A DNA stretch of 64,000 nucleotides from Streptomyces sp. NRRL S-350 (GTDB taxonomy: Bacteria > Actinomycetota > Actinomycetes > Streptomycetales > Streptomycetaceae): NCBI RefSeq assembly GCF_000719705.1, contig NZ_JOHO01000006.1, positions 124,001-188,000 of the forward strand, read 5' to 3'. Made by a program: the position numbers and the translations under genes. The notes under the pieces are model-generated. The model did not search any database and was not told the DNA's origin. It was given only the letters and a program-made list of their open reading frames with translations. Below are positions 1 to 9,579 of the stretch, piece by piece. Each line of letters opens with the position of its first letter. Position 1 is the stretch's first letter.

Positions 1-23
1 GGCTGGTGAGGGGCCTACTCGTA

Positions 24-1091
24 CTACTCGTACTCGGTGCCGCCCTTGCGCGTGAGGTAGGCATCGCTGACCACCTTGGCGATCGCCCGCCCGCCGAGCC
101 GCAGGCTCCAGCGCTCGGTCACGGGGCGTACCACCACGCCCTCGCGGACGTGGAGTTCACGCCCGGAACAGGTCTCCTTGCCTTGCGCGTGGGCCAGCAC
201 GGTCTCCGGGTCGAACGGACCGCGCCACACTTCGGGCGCCAACGGCAGTTCGCCGTCCAGCAGTTCGGCGGCGGACAGCCAGCCGGGCTTCCCGTCGACC
301 ACGGCCGCGACGTCGAACGCCGCGTAGCCGGGCCGGTCGGCCCGTGCGGAGGCCCCGTAGCTCAGGTCCTGCACGCCCTCGCCGAAGACCTCGCCGAAGA
401 TGCCGACCCGCTCGGCACCGAGGCGCTCCGCCAGCCGGGCCGCCACCGCCGGGATGTCGTACCCGCGCACGGCCCGCCAGTAGAGGTTGCGCTCGTCCTC
501 GACCAGCGCCAGCCCCTGGGCGCCGATCCCCTTGGACGACACCTGCACCTCGCCGGTGGCGGCGGTGTACGTGACCAGGCAGCAGCTGCCGTGCAGCTTC
601 TCGGTCAGTACCACCGGCTCGCCGGGCTCGAAGATGTCCGGGTAGCGCTTGAGGTTCTCGATGTCGACCCAGGGCAGCAGGTCCGGAGCGCTGACCACCT
701 CGCCGTTCATCGACGTCGGCACCGGCGGCCGCCACTTGACCACCCCGAGCAGCTCGGCGAAGTCCTCGCCGTGCTCGGCCGCGGCGGCCAGGTCGACGCC
801 GGAGAGCGCGGCGGGCCGGCAGACGATGCCCTGGGAGATCTCCCCGCGCAGCCGCACCGCCTTCACCCGGTTCGCCCGGGCCCCGGCCAGCTTGCCGGTC
901 AGGCCCAGCTCCTCGACCAACTCCTCCGGGAGGACGGACTGTTCCGGGATGTAGACGGCGTGGTCCCCGGTCCGGTAGACGCCCCTCGCGACCACCGCCC
1001 GGTAGAGGCCGACCTGGGCGAGCTCCAGGGCGTCGGCGTTCGGGTGCGCCAGGATGGTCAGCTTCTCGGCGGTGACGCGCAGCGTGGACAT
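24..1091 (-). CDS. RNA ligase, DRB0094 family
   Basis: A 355-residue protein that I assign to the ATP-dependent RNA ligases related to Deinococcus DRB0094, which seal nicks in RNA using a 3'-OH and a 5'-phosphate. Residues 1-120 form the family's N-terminal OB-like module. The nucleotidyltransferase follows: motif I is K165-L-H-G, the adenylated lysine; an IFGEVFG stretch near 231 fits motif IIIa, EGVVVRP near 325 fits motif IV, and AIAKVVS near the C terminus fits motif V. Length is usual for the family. It reads away from modABC, so it is a single gene facing the window edge; nothing is visible in the first 23 bases. The cellular substrate cannot be read from sequence. Family assignment is firm, biological role is not. 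Confidence 0.88.
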   Translation of the reverse strand: MSTLRVTAEKLTILAHPNADALELAQVGLYRAVVARGVYRTGDHAVYIPEQSVLPEELVEELGLTGKLAGARANRVKAVRLRGEISQGIVCRPAALSGVDLAAAAEHGEDFAELLGVVKWRPPVPTSMNGEVVSAPDLLPWVDIENLKRYPDIFEPGEPVVLTEKLHGSCCLVTYTAATGEVQVSSKGIGAQGLALVEDERNLYWRAVRGYDIPAVAARLAERLGAERVGIFGEVFGEGVQDLSYGASARADRPGYAAFDVAAVVDGKPGWLSAAELLDGELPLAPEVWRGPFDPETVLAHAQGKETCSGRELHVREGVVVRPVTERWSLRLGGRAIAKVVSDAYLTRKGGTEYE

Positions 1092-1453
1092 GGACGGACT
1101 CCTCCCCTCGGCCCGACCGCGGCGGTGCTCCTCAGCGGCCCCGCCGGATACGGACGGGGATCACTCTGGCCGCTCGACCCCAACGGCGCGATGCATTTTC
1201 CGCGCGCCTCGCGTTCGCCTCCACCACCCCGACCGCAGCCCAGACCGCAGGGCCGGCCGCCCGCGCCGACCGCGCCCTCCGCACTCCGCTTGAGCCATCC
1301 CACAGCCGCCCCGAGGGCTGTCCCGCCACCCGCCTGTGCGAAGCAACAGAGGATTTATCGCTCGCATTTGCGGCACTATGATCGTCGTAACGGCCGCACC
1401 TGCAGCCAGGCCTCCGCGCCCCTTCCGGCGCGCACCCCGGAGGGGAAGCACCG
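1092..1453. other. divergent intergenic region before modA
   Basis: About 360 bases between the RNA ligase start and modA, both reading outward. Promoters for both must lie here. A possible -10 box TATGAT (1377-1382) lies about 70 bases before modA, in a locally AT-richer stretch (1345-1390), but I find no good -35. No convincing molybdate-responsive palindrome or riboswitch was seen. Confidence 0.4.
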
Positions 1454-2305
1454 ATGAGCATCCGTACGACCACCACCCGCCGCAGACTCGCCGTCGCCGC
1501 CGCCGCGGCCCTCGCCCTCAGCCTCGGGGTCACCGCGTGCGGCAGCGACGGCGGCACGTCCTCCGGCTCCTCCCCCTCCACCGGCGCCCCCGGGGCCGCC
1601 GGCACAGCCGCCAGCGGCGTGCCGAAGGCCGGCGGCAGCATCACCGTGTTCGCCGCGGCCTCGCTCAAGGAGACATTCACCGAGCTCGGCAAGAAGTTCG
1701 AGGCCGCCAACCCTGGCGCCAAGGTCACCTTCAACTTCGGCGGCAGCTCCAGCCTCGCGACCAGCATCAACTCCGGCGCCCCGGCGGACGTGTTCGCCGC
1801 CGCCAGCCCGGCCACCATGAAGACCGTGACCGACGCGGGCGGGGCGAGCGGCCGGCCGGCGACCTTCGTCAAGAACACGCTCACCATCGCCGTCCCCAAG
1901 GGCAATCCCAAGCACATCGCGGGCCTCAAGGACCTCACCGGCTCCGGCGTGAAGGTCGCGCTGTGCGCAAAGGAGGTGCCGTGCGGCGCCGCCGCCCTGA
2001 CCGCACTCAAGGCCGCCGGCGTCGACCTCACCCCGGTCACCCTGGAGCAGGACGTCAAGGGCGCGCTCACCAAGGTCGAGCTCGGCGAGGTCGACGCCTC
2101 GCTCGTGTACAGGACCGACGTGCAGGCCGATGCTGCGAAGATCGACGGTGTGGACTTCCCCGAGGCCGGCAAGGCCGTGAACGACTACCCGATCGCCGCG
2201 CTCGCCAAGGCCCCGAACAAGGACGGCGCCGCCGCCTTCGTCGCGTACGTCCAGTCGCCCGAGGCCAAGCAGGTGTTGACCGCGGCGGGCTTCCAGGCGC
2301 CGTGA
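1454..2305 (+). CDS. modA: molybdate ABC transporter substrate-binding lipoprotein ModA
   Basis: Extracellular molybdate-binding protein, 283 residues. It begins with an Arg-rich n-region and hydrophobic segment ending in the lipobox VTAC, so it should be tethered to the membrane by lipidated Cys. A Ser/Gly/Pro linker follows, then the ModA fold with conserved stretches ITVFAAASLKETF, FGGSSSLATSI and PADVFAAAS, whose Ser residues normally contact the oxyanion. An AGGGG-like ribosome site (GGAGGGG, 1438-1444) precedes the ATG. The stop overlaps the modB start, so the two are translationally coupled. Substrate could be tungstate as well; the family does not separate them by eye. Confidence 0.95.
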   Translation: MSIRTTTTRRRLAVAAAAALALSLGVTACGSDGGTSSGSSPSTGAPGAAGTAASGVPKAGGSITVFAAASLKETFTELGKKFEAANPGAKVTFNFGGSSSLATSINSGAPADVFAAASPATMKTVTDAGGASGRPATFVKNTLTIAVPKGNPKHIAGLKDLTGSGVKVALCAKEVPCGAAALTALKAAGVDLTPVTLEQDVKGALTKVELGEVDASLVYRTDVQADAAKIDGVDFPEAGKAVNDYPIAALAKAPNKDGAAAFVAYVQSPEAKQVLTAAGFQAP

Positions 2306-3177
2306 ACGGCCGCACCACCGGCTCCGGCTGGGACGGACCGGCCTCCGGGACGACGGGGCCGACGCAGGCCCTGCCGCGCCACCGGCCCCGACCCCGCACG
2401 CACCGCGTCCCGGTCACCCTGCTGCTCCCGGCGCTGCTCGGGCTGGCGTTCCTGATCCTGCCGCTGGTCGGCCTGCTGGTCCGGGCGCCCTGGAGCGACC
2501 TGTCCGAACAGCTCACCAGTGCCGCCGTCTGGAGCGCGCTGCGCCTGTCGCTGGTCAGTGCGACGGCGGCCACCGCCGTGTCGCTGGTCCTGGGCGTGCC
2601 GCTGGCCTGGCTGCTCGCCCGTACCGACCTGCCGGGCCGACGGGTGGTCCGGGCGTTGGTCACGCTGCCGCTGGTGCTGCCGCCGGTGGTCGGCGGTGTG
2701 GCACTGCTGCTGGTGCTCGGGCGGCGCGGCATCGTCGGCTCCTGGCTGGACTCGGCCTTCGGCGTCACGCTGCCCTTCACCACCACCGGGGTCGTGATCG
2801 CCGAGGCCTTCGTGGCGATGCCGTTCCTGGTGATCAGCGTCGAGGGTGCGCTGCGGGCCGCCGACCCGCGGTACGAGGAGGCGGCCGCGACCCTGGGCGC
2901 CTCCCGGCTGACCGCGTTCCGGCGGGTCACCCTGCCGATGATCGCCCCCGGGATCGCCGCCGGGGCCGTCCTGGCCTGGGCCCGGGCGCTCGGCGAGTTC
3001 GGTGCGACGATCACCTTCGCGGGCAACTTCCCCGGCCGCACCCAGACCATGCCACTGGCCGTCTACCTGGCCATGGAGTCCGACCCACAGGCCGCGATCG
3101 CGCTGTCGCTGGTGCTGCTGGCGGTCTCCGTCGCCGTGCTGGTCGGCCTGCGCGACCGCTGGCTGTCCGCCCCGTGA
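2302..3177 (+). CDS. modB: molybdate ABC transporter permease ModB
   Basis: Integral membrane permease, 291 residues. I start it at the GTG whose last bases form the modA stop (GTGA overlap); longer upstream readings run through modA in another frame. After a basic, Pro-rich cytoplasmic N terminus there are about five to six membrane segments, starting at PVTLLLPALLGLAFL. The EAA coupling loop is clear (EEAAATLGASRLTAFRRV then LPMIAPG) and should contact ModC. Its position directly between modA and modC confirms the substrate class. Typical ModB is 220-280 residues; the N-terminal tail accounts for the excess. Confidence 0.95.
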   Translation: MNGRTTGSGWDGPASGTTGPTQALPRHRPRPRTHRVPVTLLLPALLGLAFLILPLVGLLVRAPWSDLSEQLTSAAVWSALRLSLVSATAATAVSLVLGVPLAWLLARTDLPGRRVVRALVTLPLVLPPVVGGVALLLVLGRRGIVGSWLDSAFGVTLPFTTTGVVIAEAFVAMPFLVISVEGALRAADPRYEEAAATLGASRLTAFRRVTLPMIAPGIAAGAVLAWARALGEFGATITFAGNFPGRTQTMPLAVYLAMESDPQAAIALSLVLLAVSVAVLVGLRDRWLSAP

Positions 3178-3310
3178 CGCCGCCCGCACCCCCGGCCGCC
3201 ACCGCGCACCCCACCCCGGGCACCACCTCCGGCACCACCCCGGACATCGCCTCGGGCGTCGCCCGGGACACCCCCGGCGCCGCCCCCTCGGACACCAGGA
3301 CGCCGACCCG

Positions 3311-4387
3311 ATGAGCACCGAGAACACCACCGGCGGCGCCCTCGACGCCCGACTGCGGGTCGAGCGCGCCGCGTTCACCCTCGACCTCGCCCTCACCGCC
3401 GCCCCCGGCGAGGTGGTCGCACTGCTCGGCCCCAACGGCGCCGGCAAGTCCACCGCGCTGCGCGCCCTCGCCGGGCTGCTCCCGCTCACCGGCGGCCATC
3501 TGCGCCTGGACGGCCGGCTCCTGGAGGACCCGGCGCGGCGCGTGCACACCCCCGCCGAGGGGCGGCCGGTCGGCGTGGTGTTCCAGGACTACCTCCTGTT
3601 CCCGCACCTCAGCGCGCTCGACAACATCGCCTTCGGCCCGCGCTGCCAGGGCCTGCCCAAGCGCACCGCCCGGGCCGAGGCGGCCGTCTGGCTGGAGCGG
3701 ATGGGGCTGGCCGACCACGCTGCGGCCCGCCCCGGCCGACTCTCCGGCGGCCAGGCGCAGCGGGTGGCACTGGCCCGGGCGCTCGCGGTCCGCCCCCGGC
3801 TGCTCCTGCTGGACGAACCGCTGGCAGCCCTGGACGCCCGCACCCGGCTCGACGTCCGGTCCCGACTCCGCCGCCACCTGGCCGAGTTCGAGGCGGTGGC
3901 CGTCCTGGTGACGCACGACCCGCTGGACGCCATGGTGCTGGCCGACCGGCTGGTGGTCATCGAGGACGGGCACGAGGTGCAGTCCGGCAGCCCGGCCGAG
4001 GTCGCCCGGCGGCCGCGCACCGACTACATCGCCCGCCTGGTCGGGCTGAACCTCTACCAGGGCCGGGCCGACGGCCACCGGGTCACGCTCCCGGACGGCA
4101 CCGTCCTGGCCACCACCGACGACCTGGACGGCCCCGCGTTCGTCGCTTTCCCGCCCTCCGCCGTGACCCTCCACCGGGAGCGGCCGCAGTCCAGTGCGCG
4201 CAACGTCTGGAAGGTCGAGGTCACCGGCCTGGACCTGCACGGCGACCGGGTCCGCGCCGACCTGGCCGGCGACCTGCCGATGGCCGCCGACCTCACCCCG
4301 GCCGCCGTCGCGGAGCTGGAGCTGGCGCCGGGCGTCGCGGTCTGGGCCGCGGTCAAGGCCACCCAGACCCACGCCTACCCGGCCTGA
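3311..4387 (+). CDS. modC: molybdate ABC transporter ATP-binding protein ModC
   Basis: ATPase of the Mod importer, 358 residues. Visible motifs: Walker A GPNGAGKST near residue 40, signature LSGGQAQR, Walker B LLLLDEPLAALD, and the switch His in VTHDP. The C-terminal third has the short MOP-like region (VEVTGLDLHGDRVRADLAG) that binds oxyanion in ModC and Mop proteins. The ATG lies 133 bases after modB in a Pro/His-rich readable stretch without stops; I chose it because homology begins just after it. The ribosome site is weak. The gene ends only nine bases from the convergent response regulator, with no visible hairpin between them. Confidence 0.93.
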   Translation: MSTENTTGGALDARLRVERAAFTLDLALTAAPGEVVALLGPNGAGKSTALRALAGLLPLTGGHLRLDGRLLEDPARRVHTPAEGRPVGVVFQDYLLFPHLSALDNIAFGPRCQGLPKRTARAEAAVWLERMGLADHAAARPGRLSGGQAQRVALARALAVRPRLLLLDEPLAALDARTRLDVRSRLRRHLAEFEAVAVLVTHDPLDAMVLADRLVVIEDGHEVQSGSPAEVARRPRTDYIARLVGLNLYQGRADGHRVTLPDGTVLATTDDLDGPAFVAFPPSAVTLHRERPQSSARNVWKVEVTGLDLHGDRVRADLAGDLPMAADLTPAAVAELELAPGVAVWAAVKATQTHAYPA

Positions 4388-4396
4388 CCCCGCCGC

Positions 4397-5167
4397 CTAC
4401 TCCGACGGCGCGACGAACCCCGACTCGTACGCGGCGATCACCGCCTGCGTGCGGTCCCGCGCGCCCAGCTTCGCCAGCACGCTGCTGACATGCGTCTTCA
4501 CCGTCTGCACGCCGAGGAACAGCCGCTCGGCGATCTCCCCGTTGCTGAGGCCGCGCGCGACCAGCCGCAGCACCTCCGCCTCGCGTTCGGTCAGCGCCGC
4601 CCGTTCCATGGCCGTACGGGCGGTCGGGTTGCCGTGGCCGGCCGCCAGGCGGCGGATCGCGGCCGGGAACAGCAGTGACTCGCCCGACGCCGCGAGCCGG
4701 ACCGCGTGGGCGATCTCGGCGGGGCGGGAGCGTTTGAGCAGGAAGCCGTCGGCGCCGGCGTGCAGCGCCTGGTAGACGTAGTCGTCGTTCTCGAAGGTGG
4801 TCACGACCAGGATCCGCGGCGGCCGCTCCCCCGGGGCTCCCGGGCGCAGCAGCTCACGGGTGGCCGCGAGTCCGTCCATGACGGGCATCCGGACGTCCAT
4901 CAGCACGACGTGCGGACGCAGTTCACGCGCCAGGGCGACCGCCTCGGCGCCGTCGGACGCCTCGCCGACCACCCGCAGATCCCCCTGGGCCTCCAGGACG
5001 GCCCGCAGGCCGGCCCGGACCAGTTCCTCGTCGTCGGCGAGCAGGATGTCCGTCATTCCGGTAGCGCCCCCGGTCATCCCGCCGCCGTCCCCGGTCGGGC
5101 CGCTGCCACCCCCGGCCACCCCGCCGCCGTCCCCGGTCGGGCCGTCAGCCACAAGATCGTTCGTCAC
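4397..5167 (-). CDS. NarL/FixJ-type response regulator
   Basis: Two-component regulator paired with the kinase upstream. The receiver has the acidic pair DD after ILLA, the phospho-acceptor Asp in VVLMDVRMP, and a Lys in FLLKRS; the LuxR-type helix-turn-helix is [18 protein letters not shown] onward. I take the GTG that overlaps the kinase stop (GTGA), giving 256 residues, because that signature implies coupling. The added N-terminal 37 residues are Gly-rich and contain two near-identical GPTGDGGG units, so the ATG at position 5056 (219 residues, receiver starting at once) is a serious alternative. Likely target is the divergent ABC exporter, by position only. Confidence 0.9.
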   Translation of the reverse strand: MTNDLVADGPTGDGGGVAGGGSGPTGDGGGMTGGATGMTDILLADDEELVRAGLRAVLEAQGDLRVVGEASDGAEAVALARELRPHVVLMDVRMPVMDGLAATRELLRPGAPGERPPRILVVTTFENDDYVYQALHAGADGFLLKRSRPAEIAHAVRLAASGESLLFPAAIRRLAAGHGNPTARTAMERAALTEREAEVLRLVARGLSNGEIAERLFLGVQTVKTHVSSVLAKLGARDRTQAVIAAYESGFVAPSE

Positions 5168-6567
5168 GAGCCCAAGCGTAGGGGCAGCCGGACGCTCAGC
5201 ACCCACTCCCCGCTCCCGTCCTCCGCCGTGCCCGCTCCCGCCGCAGCCGCACCGCCGAGCAGCGTGGCGCGCTCGCGGATGCCGCGCAGGCCCTTGCCGC
5301 CCTTGCGGACCCCGCCCGCCGGGGGCCGACCGCCGCCGCTGGGCAGCCGGTTGGCGCAGCGCAGCTCCAACTGCCCCTCGATGACGGCGATCCGGACGTC
5401 GACGGGCTCGCCGGGCGCGTACTTGAGCGCGTTGGTGACGCCCTCCTGCACGATCCGGTAGGACTCGCGGGAGAGCACCCCGGGCAGCGTGCCGGCCTGC
5501 ACCCGGATCCGCGCCTCGACCGGGCTGCCCGCCGCGCGGACGGTGTCGAACAGCGCGGGCAGCTGGGCGATGCCGGGCTGTTCGGTGGCCCCGCCGTTCG
5601 CCCCGGCCGGGCTCTCGCGCAGCAGGACGAGGGTGCGTTCGAGGTCCTCCATGGCCTGTCGCCCTGTCTCCTCGATGACCTCGAGCGCCTTCGCGACGAA
5701 CGCCTGATCCCCGACCTCGCGCGCCGCGCCAGCCTGGAGGACCGTCACCGTCAGGGCGTGACCGATCGAATCATGCAGCTCGCGGGCCAACCGGTTGCGT
5801 TCCAGCAGGCGTTCGGCCCGCAGCTCCGCCTCCGCCAGCCGATCCGCCGGGGACGGCCCCAACCACCTGACAGCCATCGAGAGTTGGGCCCTCCCCGCGA
5901 GCACCAGGAACCAGCCGAAGCCGAGCGCCATCAGCGGCACGAGCGGGAGGTACCGGAGCGCGTGCGGACCGGTCAGCAGCTCGAAGCACGGCGCGAGACC
6001 GAAAGCCGTCGCGAAGCCGACCGCCGAACCGAGAGCGACCCGCCCGATCAGCCAACCGGCCGTCCGCCGCCGGTCGGCCCAGGTACGGGAGGGCTCGGTG
6101 CCGATGTCCTCCTCCCGGTCGGGCACCAGCAGCAGCCGCGCCTGCACCCCCTCGGCCCGCCGCGCCGCCGGGACGAGGGCGACCAACCCGAGGAGCACGG
6201 CGTCCAGCGTGACGCTGACCGTCAGGATCTCGCCGAGGCTCTTCCGGTAGGTCCCCGGATAGATCATCAGCACCACGCCCGCGAAGATCCACCCGACCAG
6301 CAGGTGCAACAGCCGTGCGTACGTGGCGCCGGCCAGCAGCGGGGCGAGCGCCCTGGCCACGGCCGCACCGAACGCAGTACTGGGACGCGCCGTGGCGGGA
6401 CGTGCCGTGGCGGTCACGGCAGGCTCGGGCACAACGGCGCCGGGCACAACGGTCCCCGACGCAACGGTCCCCGACGCAACGGTCCCCGACGCAACGGTCC
6501 CCGACGCAACGGTCCCCGACGCAACGGTCCCCGGCACTCGGCTCCTGGCCGCTCGGTTCCTGGGCAT
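5164..6567 (-). CDS. sensor histidine kinase, HisKA_3 type
   Basis: Membrane sensor kinase, 467 residues. After a disordered N terminus there are four predicted membrane segments (for example [17 protein letters not shown] and [19 protein letters not shown]), then the dimerisation box [10 protein letters not shown] with His near 264, and a short ATPase domain ([10 protein letters not shown] as N box, GLRGIRERA as G box). No extracellular domain is present, so it probably senses within or near the membrane. The N terminus carries five exact TVASG repeats from a 15-bp tandem repeat. The ATG chosen is followed by PRNRAARSR; longer readings add a low-complexity Arg/Pro tract. The stop overlaps the regulator start. 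Confidence 0.9.
   Translation of the reverse strand: MPRNRAARSRVPGTVASGTVASGTVASGTVASGTVASGTVVPGAVVPEPAVTATARPATARPSTAFGAAVARALAPLLAGATYARLLHLLVGWIFAGVVLMIYPGTYRKSLGEILTVSVTLDAVLLGLVALVPAARRAEGVQARLLLVPDREEDIGTEPSRTWADRRRTAGWLIGRVALGSAVGFATAFGLAPCFELLTGPHALRYLPLVPLMALGFGWFLVLAGRAQLSMAVRWLGPSPADRLAEAELRAERLLERNRLARELHDSIGHALTVTVLQAGAAREVGDQAFVAKALEVIEETGRQAMEDLERTLVLLRESPAGANGGATEQPGIAQLPALFDTVRAAGSPVEARIRVQAGTLPGVLSRESYRIVQEGVTNALKYAPGEPVDVRIAVIEGQLELRCANRLPSGGGRPPAGGVRKGGKGLRGIRERATLLGGAAAAGAGTAEDGSGEWVLSVRLPLRLGS
6451..6525. repeat. 15-bp tandem repeat in kinase N terminus
   Basis: Five perfect copies of a 15-bp unit (GGTCCCCGACGCAAC on the plus strand), with degenerate units on both sides. 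Being a multiple of three it stays in frame and encodes TVASG repeats in the histidine kinase. Copy number is likely to vary between strains by slippage. Confidence 0.95.
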
Positions 6568-6830
6568 TGGGCCATCCTGCCAGGTCAGCGCAGGCCCCCG
6601 GCTCCCGCGCGGGTAGCCCGGTGGCTCCCTCCCGGGAGGGAGGCGACTCCCCGCCCTGGCGGGATCCGCCGGACCGGCCTCCGCCGGTCCAATGGAACCA
6701 CCGCCCGGAGCAGGCACCGCGAGAGCCGACGAACCCCGTCGGCAAGGCGAGCCGGCCAAGCGAGCCGAACAAGCACGCCGACGCGCACGCCGCACCGGCG
6801 CAGACCACCGACAATGAGGGGAGCCCCGCC
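6568..6830. promoter_or_regulatory. divergent kinase/ABC control region with two palindromes
   Basis: This gap separates the kinase and the oppositely read ABC exporter. It holds a perfect 18-bp palindrome CTCCCTCCCGGGAGGGAG (6625-6642) and a second inverted repeat, GGACCGGC-CTCC-GCCGGTCC (6671-6690). Either could be an operator for the adjacent response regulator or an RNA hairpin in the exporter leader. A strong ribosome site GAGGGGAG sits just before the exporter GTG. Confidence 0.5.
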
Positions 6831-7759
<929 letters not shown>

Positions 7760-7763
<4 letters not shown>

Positions 7764-8557
7764 GCGCCGCCCACACCGCCCGCACCACCCGCACCACCGA
7801 CGCCCTCCACGCCCTCCACGCCCTCCACGCCCTCCGAGCCGAACGGATCAAGCTCACCACCCTCCGCTCGCTCTGGGTCACCCCGCTGCTCGCCCTCCTG
7901 CTGACCGCCGGGGTCACCACCGCCGTCGGCGCCATCCTCGGCGGGAAGGACCACAGCATCATCGACGACCCGAGCGTCGGCGTCTTCTACGGGCTCAACT
8001 TCGGCCAGGCGGCCCTGACCTGCTTCGGCATCCTGCTGATCGGCCCGGAGTTCAACACCCGCATGATCGACGTGTCGCTCACCGCCGTCCCCCGGCGCGG
8101 CCGACTGTACGGCGCCAAGCTGGCGCTGGGCGCCCTGGTCGGCCTCGTCGTCGGGGCCGTCGGCACGGCGGGCGCCTTCGCCGGGTACGCGGCCACCGTT
8201 CCCGGCTCCTGGGACGGACCCGCCCTCGTCCGCAGCGCCGTCGCCGGGGTGCTCTACCAGGTGCTACTGGTGGTGTTCTGCCTCGGGGTGACCGCCCTGC
8301 TCGGCAACCTCACCGCCGCGATGGGGCTGCTGGTCCCGACCGTCTTCCTGCTGTCGCCGCTGCTCAGCGGTGTCCCCGGGGTCCGCCGGGTGGTCCAGTT
8401 CCTGCCCGACCGGTCCGGCCAGTACGCGATGCGGTACGTCGACGACCCGCAGGTCTCCTACGGCCACTGGACCGGACTGCTGATCACGGCGGCCTGGGCG
8501 GCCCTGGCGGCGTACGGCGGCCTACGCGCCCTGCGCGGCCTGAACTCCGCCAAGTGA
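7760..8557 (+). CDS. ABC exporter permease 1
   Basis: A 265-residue membrane protein with about six hydrophobic segments, of the ABC-2 type permease group that works with BcrA/DrrA-like ATPases. A low-complexity start carries three ALH repeats (a 9-bp repeat CACGCCCTC), followed by the hallmark ERIKLTTLRSLW. The stretch FNTRMIDVSLTAVPRR is shared with the next gene, showing that the two arose by duplication. Start and stop overlap its neighbours (ATGA before, GTGA after). No catalytic residues are expected. Substrate unknown. Confidence 0.87.
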
Positions 8558-8586
8558 ACGTGACCGAACGGGAGATGGGAGATCCC

Positions 8587-9336
8587 ATGACCACCCTCGC
8601 CAACGCCCTGCGCGCCGAACGGGTCAAGTTCACCACCCTGCCCTCGCAGTGGGCGGCCCCACTGGTCGCGCTGGCGCTGACCGTCGGCATCACCGCAGCG
8701 GTCAACGGCGCCTACGGGACGAAGGACCACACCGCCGGCGAGGACCCGGCCGGCGGGATCTACTACGGGCTGCTCTTCGGCCACGTCGCCGTCGCCTGCT
8801 TCGGAATCCTGCTGATCGGGCAGGAGTTCAACACCCGCATGATCGGCAGCTCGCTGACCGCCGTCCCGCGCCGCAGCCGACTGTACGGCGCCAAGCTCGC
8901 GTTCGGCGCCGGAGTGGGCCTGCTGCTCGGGCTGGCCTCCACGGCGGGATCGTTCCTGGCCGTCCGCGCCACCGCCGGCCTGGACCTGTCCACCCCGGGG
9001 CTGTCCCGCAGCTTCCTGGCCGGCGTGCTCTACCACCCGATGATGGTGCTGATCTGCCTCGGACTGACCGCGATGCTGGGCAACTTCAGCGCCGCGCTGG
9101 GCCTGCTGACTCCGATGGTCTTCCTCGGCACCACCTGGCTGGCCGCCATCCCGGGCGTGCGCGAGGTCGGCCAGTTCCTGCCCGACCGGGCCGGACTGCA
9201 CGCGATGCGCACCCAGCCCGAACCGGACGTCCACTACGGCCACTGGACCGGACTGCTGGTCATGGCGGCCTGGACGGCTCTCGCGGTCTACGGCGGGCTG
9301 CGGGCCATGCGCCGGTACGAGCCTTCCGGCGGATAG
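8587..9336 (+). CDS. ABC exporter permease 2 (paralogue)
   Basis: A 249-residue six-segment membrane protein, clearly a duplicate of the preceding permease: ERVKFTTLPSQW and FNTRMIGSSLTAVPRRSRL line up with it throughout. The two probably form a heterodimer on one ATPase. I start it at an ATG preceded by GGGAGAT; a GTG overlapping the upstream stop would add eleven residues (VTEREMGDP-like), and an ATG four codons upstream is also possible. The operon ends here; a heptad-repeat element lies 17 bases after the stop. Confidence 0.86.
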   Translation: MTTLANALRAERVKFTTLPSQWAAPLVALALTVGITAAVNGAYGTKDHTAGEDPAGGIYYGLLFGHVAVACFGILLIGQEFNTRMIGSSLTAVPRRSRLYGAKLAFGAGVGLLLGLASTAGSFLAVRATAGLDLSTPGLSRSFLAGVLYHPMMVLICLGLTAMLGNFSAALGLLTPMVFLGTTWLAAIPGVREVGQFLPDRAGLHAMRTQPEPDVHYGHWTGLLVMAAWTALAVYGGLRAMRRYEPSGG

Positions 9337-9353
9337 CCGCTCCCGGGCCGCCG

Positions 9354-9427
9354 GCCGACAGATCACAGCTGGCAGATGGCGAATTTCGGAAGCCGCCATC
9401 CGCCATCCGCCAGCTGTCAGCCGTTCG
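9354..9427. repeat. heptad inverted-repeat element, copy 1 (GC-rich variant)
   Basis: Seven-base units in register: left arm GCCGACA, GATCACA, GCTGGCA, GATGGCG; centre AATTTCG GAAG; right arm CCGCCAT twice, CCGCCAG, CTGTCAG and CCGTTCG. The arms pair across the centre (GATGGCG with CGCCATC). It lies between a permease and a phosphotransferase read in the same direction. It is more GC-rich than the other four copies. Confidence 0.7.
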
Positions 9428-9579
9428 ACGTCCACCGCCACTTGCTCGCCGCCCGGCCGGTACGACGAAGAGCCGGGCACAGCGGAGCGCACCGGACAAG
9501 AGACCTGACGTATCGTCAACTCACCGTCGCCCCAGCCCAGCGCGAGATCGTCGGCTGCGGTTGCTGGTCTAATACACGA

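Noticed and set aside
1336-1453. Leader peptide before modA
   Set aside because: A readable GTG frame exists but has no ribosome site or recognised peptide motif and simply runs on through modA in another frame.
2185-3549. Leftward frames opposite modB and modC
   Set aside because: No homology, overlap well-identified mod genes.
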